Below, one piece after another: positions 58,545 to 64,000 of a stretch of DNA of 64,000 nucleotides (the stretch's first letter is position 1; each line of letters starts with the position of its first letter). The stretch lies in assembly GCF_002873395.1 (NCBI RefSeq), contig NZ_MCUV01000035.1, positions 227,121 through 291,120 of the forward strand, given 5' to 3'. The notes under the pieces are model-generated. The model was given only the letters and a program-made list of their open reading frames with translations, was not told the DNA's origin and made no database searches. A program made the position numbers and the translations under genes. Source of the stretch: Vibrio sp. 10N.286.49.B3. Lineage in GTDB: Bacteria > Pseudomonadota > Gammaproteobacteria > Enterobacterales > Vibrionaceae.

Positions 58545-58916
58545 TTAACGGTAACCAGTAAACTCTTTCCATTGATCGATCAATGACTCGAAATCTTCAA
58601 TTCCACAACTTGCCGTGCTCTCACAATTATAGAAATCAAACTCACTGCCTTCTTCCATTTCTTCATCACTATTAAGGCTATTTTCCTCAACAGTGACTTC
58701 ATCGGCACTAATCATCAAACTAATTTCACGTCCAATTAAACGATGTTCTTGTCCCATTTGCTTTTTAGCCATATCAATCAGATCGGTAACGTCGTCAATT
58801 TTTCTGGGTGTTTTACCTATCTCTTCTTGCAACCAACGACCGACAATCTCATGACCCATACTGCACTTTACGTAGTACTCGCCCATTAAGGTATTACGTG
58901 TAAATTGAAATTCCAT
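58545..58916 (-). CDS. yacL: UPF0231 family protein YacL
   Basis: A 123-aa cytoplasmic protein of unknown function, conserved next to acnB in enterics and vibrios. Recognised by MSMGHEIVGRW (E. coli SMGHEVVGHW) and an acidic C-terminal half including DEEMEEGSEFDFYNCE and GIEDFESLIDQW. The acidic stretch suggests a protein or RNA-mimic partner, but no function is known. No good ribosome-binding site is visible before ATG 58916. Confidence 0.88.
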   Translation of the reverse strand: MEFQFTRNTLMGEYYVKCSMGHEIVGRWLQEEIGKTPRKIDDVTDLIDMAKKQMGQEHRLIGREISLMISADEVTVEENSLNSDEEMEEGSEFDFYNCESTASCGIEDFESLIDQWKEFTGYR

Positions 58917-58980
58917 CGCCGTTCGCCATATAAAATAAGAAAATTAGCCGGCTATTATAGCGTAACCACTGATAAAAAAT

Positions 58981-59015
58981 AAAAAAAAGAGCCTATTGAA
59001 TAAATCAATAAGCTC
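58981..59015 (-). terminator. Terminator of acnB
   Basis: On the minus strand AGCTTATTGA pairs with TCAATAGGCT (one G-U) around TTTAT, followed by eight Ts. It starts about 75 bases after the acnB stop. Confidence 0.9.
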
Positions 59016-59088
59016 CTTGATTGCATACTACTGATCTCTATCGTAATAAACTCATCACGTCTATTTAATCAGCATCCTTTCCCCACGA

Positions 59089-61686
59089 TTAAGCGGGTTC
59101 TTGGAAGATAACCTCTTGCGCTTTTTCTGTGTACTGCTCCATACGATGGAAGTTCAGATAGCGATACGTATCCGCTGCTGTCGCATCCAATTGCTGTGCA
59201 TACTCTAGATACTCTTCCATCGTTGGTATACGACCTAAGATAGCACCGACTGCTGCTAATTCCGCAGAAGCTAAGTAAACATTCGCACCAGTACCTAAAC
59301 GGTTCGGGAAGTTACGAGTTGAAGTAGAGATAACTGTCGCTTTATCAGCAACACGCGCTTGGTTACCCATACATAGTGAACAACCCGGCGTTTCAATACG
59401 TACACCAGCGCGACCAAAGATCCCGTAGTAGCCCTCTTCCGTCAGTTGGTCTTTATCCATCTTGGTTGGTGGAGCAATCCATAAACGTGTATCAAGCTGC
59501 CCCTTGAACTTATCAAGCAGCTTACCTGCAGCGCGGAAGTGACCAATGTTAGTCATACAAGAGCCAATAAAGACTTCTTCAATGCTTGTACCAGCAACAT
59601 CTGCCAATAAGCGAGCATCATCAGGGTCATTAGGTGCACATAGAATAGGCTGATCAATCTCGGCTAAGTCGATTTCGATAACATGAGCATAGTCAGCATC
59701 ACTATCTGCACTCATCAAGTCTGGTTTATCTAGCCACTCTTGCATTGCTGTCACGCGGCGCTCAAGCGTACGACGATCGCCATAACCTTCAGAGATCATC
59801 CACTTAAGCATAACAATGTTTGAGTTCAAGTACTCAGAAATTGACTCTTCTGATAACTTAACCGTACAGCCTGCAGCAGAGCGTTCTGCCGATGCATCCG
59901 ATAGCTCAAATGCCTGCTCTACCGATAGATGTTCAACCCCTTCAATCTCTAATACACGACCAGAGAATTCATTGATCTTACCAGCTTTCTCAACGGTTAA
60001 TAGCCCTTGCTTAATCCCATAGTAAGGGATCGCATGAACAAGATCGCGCAGGGTAATACCTGGCTTCATTTCACCTTTGAAACGTACCAAAATTGACTCT
60101 GGCATATCCAGTGGCATCACGCCCGTTGCAGCAGCAAAAGCCACTAAGCCAGAGCCGGCTGGGAATGAAATACCGAGAGGGAAACGAGTATGAGAGTCAC
60201 CACCAGTACCTACAGTATCAGGTAGTAGCATACGGTTTAACCAAGAGTGAATAACACCATCACCAGGACGCAGTGAAACGCCAGCACGATTCATAATGAA
60301 GTCAGGCAGTGTATGGTGTGTATTGACATCAATCGGTTTTGGGTAAGCGGATGTATGACAGAAAGATTGCATCACAAGATCAGCTGAAAAGCCCAAACAC
60401 GCTAAATCTTTCAGTTCATCACGGGTCATTGGTCCTGTTGTATCTTGAGAACCAACCGTCGTCATTTTAGGTTCACAGTAAGTGCCTGGACGAACGCCAG
60501 TAACACCGCACGCTTTACCAACCATCTTTTGCGCTAATGTATAGCCTTTGCCTGTATCTTCAACTTCAACTGGACGACGGAAAACTTCCGATGCTTCTAG
60601 CCCTAATGAAGTACGAGCACGATCCGTTAAACCGCGACCAATGATCAGTGGGATACGACCACCAGCACGCACTTCATCGATCAATACTTCTGTTTTTAGA
60701 CCAAACTCGGCTAATACATCTCCAGAAGCATGGTCACAAACCTTACCGGCAAATGGATAAACATCAATAACATCACCCATGTTGAGCTTAGTTACATCCA
60801 CTTCGATAGGTAATGCACCCGCATCTTCCATCGTATTGAAGAAGATTGGCGCAATTTTGCCACCAAGTACGTAACCACCTGCACGCTTATTCGGTACACA
60901 TGGAATATCATCGCCCATGAACCATAAAACAGAGTTTGTCGCTGACTTACGTGATGAACCTGTACCAACTACATCACCAACATAAACAAGCTGATGACCT
61001 TTTTCTTTTAGTTGTTCAATCTGTGTGATTGGACCGATTTCACCCGCTTGATCTGGTTGAATACCTTCACGTTCATTTTTTAGCATCGCTAACGCATGAA
61101 CAGGAATATCAGGGCGAGACCATGCATCAGGAGCAGGAGAAAGATCATCGGTATTCGTTTCACCGGTGACTTTAAATACGGTTAAAGTAATCTTCTCTTG
61201 TAAGGCTGGCTTAGATAAGAACCACTCGGCATCCGCCCAAGATTGCATGACTTGCTGTGCGAAGGTATTGCCTGATTTCGCTTTTTCTTCTACGTCATAA
61301 AATGCATCAAACATAAGAAGTGTATGAGATAGTGCTGTCACTGCAATTGGAGCAAGCTCGGCATTATCTAACAAAGCAATAAGAGGCTGAATATTATAGC
61401 CACCTTGCATTGTACCTAATAACTGAGCTGCCTTTTCAGGGCTAACCAGTGGTGAGCTCACTTCACTTTGAGTGATCGCCGTTAAAAAACCAGCTTTAAC
61501 ATAAGCGGCTTCATCGACACCTGGTGGAATACGGTTTTCTAATAGATCAAGAATAAAGGCTTCTTCACCTTGAGGCGGAGTTTTTAGAAGTTCGACCAAA
61601 CTAGCCACTTGATCAGCGTCTAGTGGTTTAGGTACAACTCCTTCAGCAGCACGCTCTGCGACGTGTTTACGGTAAGCTTCAAGCAC
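59089..61686 (-). CDS. acnB: Aconitate hydratase B
   Basis: Main TCA-cycle aconitase; converts citrate to isocitrate and also 2-methylaconitate. 865 aa, matching E. coli AcnB (865). Domain order is HEAT-like N domain (about 1-160), swivel domain (about 165-365), then the catalytic domains. Fe-S cysteines are in SCMTNIGHF near 710 and GCSLCMGNQ near 770. The start codon is GTG 61686 with GAGGG seven bases upstream; the first residues [15 protein letters not shown] match E. coli. Apo-AcnB acts as an mRNA-binding protein in E. coli. Two extended -10 elements lie upstream. Confidence 0.97.
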   Translation of the reverse strand: MLEAYRKHVAERAAEGVVPKPLDADQVASLVELLKTPPQGEEAFILDLLENRIPPGVDEAAYVKAGFLTAITQSEVSSPLVSPEKAAQLLGTMQGGYNIQPLIALLDNAELAPIAVTALSHTLLMFDAFYDVEEKAKSGNTFAQQVMQSWADAEWFLSKPALQEKITLTVFKVTGETNTDDLSPAPDAWSRPDIPVHALAMLKNEREGIQPDQAGEIGPITQIEQLKEKGHQLVYVGDVVGTGSSRKSATNSVLWFMGDDIPCVPNKRAGGYVLGGKIAPIFFNTMEDAGALPIEVDVTKLNMGDVIDVYPFAGKVCDHASGDVLAEFGLKTEVLIDEVRAGGRIPLIIGRGLTDRARTSLGLEASEVFRRPVEVEDTGKGYTLAQKMVGKACGVTGVRPGTYCEPKMTTVGSQDTTGPMTRDELKDLACLGFSADLVMQSFCHTSAYPKPIDVNTHHTLPDFIMNRAGVSLRPGDGVIHSWLNRMLLPDTVGTGGDSHTRFPLGISFPAGSGLVAFAAATGVMPLDMPESILVRFKGEMKPGITLRDLVHAIPYYGIKQGLLTVEKAGKINEFSGRVLEIEGVEHLSVEQAFELSDASAERSAAGCTVKLSEESISEYLNSNIVMLKWMISEGYGDRRTLERRVTAMQEWLDKPDLMSADSDADYAHVIEIDLAEIDQPILCAPNDPDDARLLADVAGTSIEEVFIGSCMTNIGHFRAAGKLLDKFKGQLDTRLWIAPPTKMDKDQLTEEGYYGIFGRAGVRIETPGCSLCMGNQARVADKATVISTSTRNFPNRLGTGANVYLASAELAAVGAILGRIPTMEEYLEYAQQLDATAADTYRYLNFHRMEQYTEKAQEVIFQEPA

Positions 61687-61992
61687 GACTTTTCCCTCTT
61701 ATTACGGTCCCTTCACTTAGAATTAAATGAAGTAAACATCCTTGGAAATTTGGCTATCCATTGCCATGTCATCAAACAATATTGTGGGTATGATGAGTCA
61801 TATTAAGTGATAAATAACACTAGATGAACCAATCTATGGGTGGCAGAATAGCAAGTTTAACGATAAATGAAAATCTTATCATCTTAACCAACATAGCAAG
61901 TTAAGCGAAATCCACTCTCTCAGTGCCACTGCTATCCTGTTTTTCTTAATAAAAAATAGCTTATATAATATCAACTGCAATAAGTACGTTGC
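61687..61992 (-). promoter_or_regulatory. acnB upstream region with two repeated extended -10 elements
   Basis: No gene is seen in these 306 bases. The sequence ATAGCAAGTT occurs at 61848-61857 and 61893-61902 as a direct repeat. On the minus strand these give TGC-TATTCT (61845-61853) and TGC-TATGTT (61890-61898), both extended -10 type, in tandem 45 bases apart. A CTTCA/TGAAG hairpin is near the acnB start. No clear terminator for the patatin gene was found. Confidence 0.4.
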
Positions 61993-64000
61993 TTAATTGA
62001 ATGTGGTACCAATAATTAAGTAAAACGAACTAAAGTTATTTTCAGTTTGTCCATATGAGAAAATCATCGGACCAATTAAAGAATCAATGCCAACAAATAC
62101 TGATCCTGCTGCGTACATTGGCGCATCTTTGAATTTCACATCAGATCCGGTCCATACACCGCCATACTCAATGGAACCACCGAGATAAATCGGCGAAACA
62201 AATAAGCCGAAATCATTTTCCGCCAATCGATAGCGATAAACTAAACTGCTAAAGGCAGAATTACTCCCGATCAAGCTATCATGGGGAACACCAGACAGTT
62301 TAAGAAAGCCCCCTAATGAACGAGGATTAATCAGTAAATCTGTCGACTCATTCATCACCACACCATAATCCATATTTGCAACAAGAGTATGACGCTGGTA
62401 AGTATGTGCGGCAGTGAAAGTCATCGAGATTTCTGAAACGGTATCTGTTGTTTTGTAATTCGTACCATCTTGCGCTTTATCATTCGATAAAAGGTAATCA
62501 ATATCAAAATATAAGCCACTTGTTGGCAAACTAAAACTATCTAATGTATCTAAGCGGTAATTAGCAAAAACGCCTTTACGTTTAAATTTCGCATCAGTAT
62601 AGCCACCCGAACTGACACTACCATCGGTATAACGCCCACCGATTTTAAACTCTTGCCACAGCGTTGGTTGATAGCCACCAGCCACTTCCAGCATGAAGTC
62701 TTTATAATTAAAAGATAAATATTCAGAGCTAAGATCCGTAGAATTGTCATCACGAATAATGGCATTATGGCGTTCACTGTTATACTCCACACTCGCTAAG
62801 GTAAATAGCTTTTGATTAAATAGTGATGGGCTGTATAACTCTAATTCCAGGTGCTTATCGGTACCAATATCCAGATTCGCTCTAAGCTCTGCGCCTCTGT
62901 CATTTAAATTGGTAAAGTTGGTTGATACCCCAAATGAATATTGGCTAGTCGTATTAAAATCATCTTCTAAAAAGAAGCGAAAGTCAGCGTAGTTAGGTCC
63001 CCAAGATTTTTCTTTTACATTGATGTAGAGATCCGTATTGCCATCACTTTGATCATAGCGATAAGTAATAAGTTCAAAGCGGTCTAATACATAAAGTGCT
63101 TGGATGCTCTCTTCTAATTCTTTAGTGCTTAATCTCTTTCCTGGTTCAATATTTAAACGATTGGTAATTAACTCATCGCTGTAGTGAGTATTATTTTCCA
63201 CAAAAATGCGATCAACCACATTCTTATCACCATAATGTAAGTGCTTTTTTACACTCTGTTTATGATCAATATAAGCTTGATATTGCGCACTATTAACGGA
63301 TAAATCTTGTAGTTTTTTGATATGTTCATAAGCGACTTGATAGCCTGCTAAGTACGCCTCTGGCATTTTAGCAAACTCGGTTGTTTCCATGGATCCAACG
63401 TTTGGCTTAAGGTAAACATCTTGGTTAATTAAGTTTTTTGATTGCTCTTTTGTACTACGACGTACTAGGTAGTTTGATAACTGATCAGCGACCGCTAAGA
63501 AGTTATTAAAATCCTCTTTGCTTTTGTAATCAGTACTAATATCCACAGCAATAACAATGTCGGCTCCCATCGCTTTGGCGACATCAACCGGCATATTATT
63601 CGTTACGCCACCATCGACTAACAAATGCCCATTGAGCTCATAAGGAGGAAGCGCGCCAGGTACGGACATGCTTGACATCATCGCATCAACTAAAAAGCCC
63701 TGATCAATAACGACCTGCTCAAGGTGTACAATATCGGTTGCCACTGAGCGATAAGGAATGGCTAAGTCATCAAAGGAGTTAAATGCGGGGAGGTTCCCTG
63801 TTGTTTCTCGCAAAATACGCAACATATTCTGCCCTTGAACCACACCTTTAGAGGCTTTGAAACCATCTAAACCAATACCAAGATCGACATTAAGTTGATA
63901 ACGATCTTCATATTCTTTGTCTCGAACACGGCGTTGACTACGATTAACCTTATCTCGATAACCACTATTCCAGTCAACGCTATGGATAAAACTTTCTATT
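61993..64000 (-). CDS. Patatin-like phospholipase with C-terminal outer-membrane barrel, 5' end outside window
   Basis: The frame continues past the right edge without a stop: bases 63844-64000 encode further residues of the same protein, so the GTG at 63843 is internal. The visible part begins with the patatin fold (GVVQGQNMLRILRE) and reaches LVDGGVTNNMPVDVAKAMGADIVIAVD, with the DGG that includes the catalytic Asp; the GxSxG nucleophile would be outside the window. A POTRA-like domain (about residues 210-290 of the visible part) and a BamA-type barrel of about 320 residues follow, ending in IIGTTFN with a C-terminal aromatic two residues from the end. This is the PlpD/RssA-like architecture of autotransporter lipases (type Vd). 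The window cannot show whether the protein is secreted or stays anchored. Confidence 0.88.
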   Translation of the reverse strand, partial: IESFIHSVDWNSGYRDKVNRSQRRVRDKEYEDRYQLNVDLGIGLDGFKASKGVVQGQNMLRILRETTGNLPAFNSFDDLAIPYRSVATDIVHLEQVVIDQGFLVDAMMSSMSVPGALPPYELNGHLLVDGGVTNNMPVDVAKAMGADIVIAVDISTDYKSKEDFNNFLAVADQLSNYLVRRSTKEQSKNLINQDVYLKPNVGSMETTEFAKMPEAYLAGYQVAYEHIKKLQDLSVNSAQYQAYIDHKQSVKKHLHYGDKNVVDRIFVENNTHYSDELITNRLNIEPGKRLSTKELEESIQALYVLDRFELITYRYDQSDGNTDLYINVKEKSWGPNYADFRFFLEDDFNTTSQYSFGVSTNFTNLNDRGAELRANLDIGTDKHLELELYSPSLFNQKLFTLASVEYNSERHNAIIRDDNSTDLSSEYLSFNYKDFMLEVAGGYQPTLWQEFKIGGRYTDGSVSSGGYTDAKFKRKGVFANYRLDTLDSFSLPTSGLYFDIDYLLSNDKAQDGTNYKTTDTVSEISMTFTAAHTYQRHTLVANMDYGVVMNESTDLLINPRSLGGFLKLSGVPHDSLIGSNSAFSSLVYRYRLAENDFGLFVSPIYLGGSIEYGGVWTGSDVKFKDAPMYAAGSVFVGIDSLIGPMIFSYGQTENNFSSFYLIIGTTFN

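Overview
The window reads as a chromosome-1 segment of a Vibrionaceae gammaproteobacterium. The supporting features are a GC content near 40 percent, a gene order that closely follows (from memory) the Vibrio cholerae block from rocS to acnB, an OmpU-type porin, and a ChiS-controlled chitin oligosaccharide operon. A Photobacterium or Aliivibrio-like lineage is my guess, not a proof. I see no insertion sequence, prophage, CRISPR array or rRNA. Both edges cut through genes: a GGDEF/EAL protein on the left and a patatin/outer-membrane-barrel protein on the right.

Layout. 1-6.9 kb: c-di-GMP enzyme (rocS-like), ubiU-ubiV for oxygen-independent ubiquinone synthesis, a marR-MATE efflux pair with a palindromic operator, and nlpI. 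7-22 kb: a long minus-strand information-processing block, secG-tRNA-Leu-tRNA-fMet-rimP-nusA-infB-rbfA-truB-rpsO-pnp, preceded by rlmE-ftsH-folP-glmM. This order is the same as in E. coli and Vibrio. 22-34.7 kb: yhbY, greA, ompU, dacB, a short MgtE, tyrS, an M23 endopeptidase, erpA, hemL, an AI-2E family permease and rsmC. 35-52.7 kb: chiS and the chitin-disaccharide operon. This comprises a periplasmic binding protein, two permeases, two ATPases, GH9 exo-glucosaminidase, GH20 hexosaminidase, GH94 diacetylchitobiose phosphorylase and a phosphohexomutase. 52.8-56.6 kb: an Fe(III) ABC transporter fbpABC with a Fur box. 56.7-58.3 kb: glnK-amtB with a sigma-54 promoter. 58.5-61.7 kb: yacL and acnB. 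62-64 kb: the patatin-barrel protein.

How the genes work together. ChiS is a membrane sensor that (in V. cholerae) binds DNA directly. It would activate the chb operon in response to chitin oligosaccharides captured by the binding protein. The ABC transporter imports the disaccharide, GH94 phosphorolyses it to GlcNAc-1-P plus GlcNAc, and the mutase converts GlcNAc-1-P towards GlcNAc-6-P. GH20 and GH9 handle acetylated and deacetylated residues. The glucosamine kinase gene I remember between GH9 and GH20 in V. cholerae is absent here; those two genes touch.

Most of the window is conserved core genome. The points most worth checking are regulatory: a tandem heptamer and A-rich tract upstream of the chb operon; hairpins without U-tracts at four chb gene boundaries; a yacL terminator that also matches an NtrC box upstream of a sigma-54 promoter; the tRNA-fMet to rimP leader with a 14-bp perfect inverted repeat between two terminators; and a 24-bp palindrome between greA and ompU. 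I did not find a convincing new defence or biosynthetic system.
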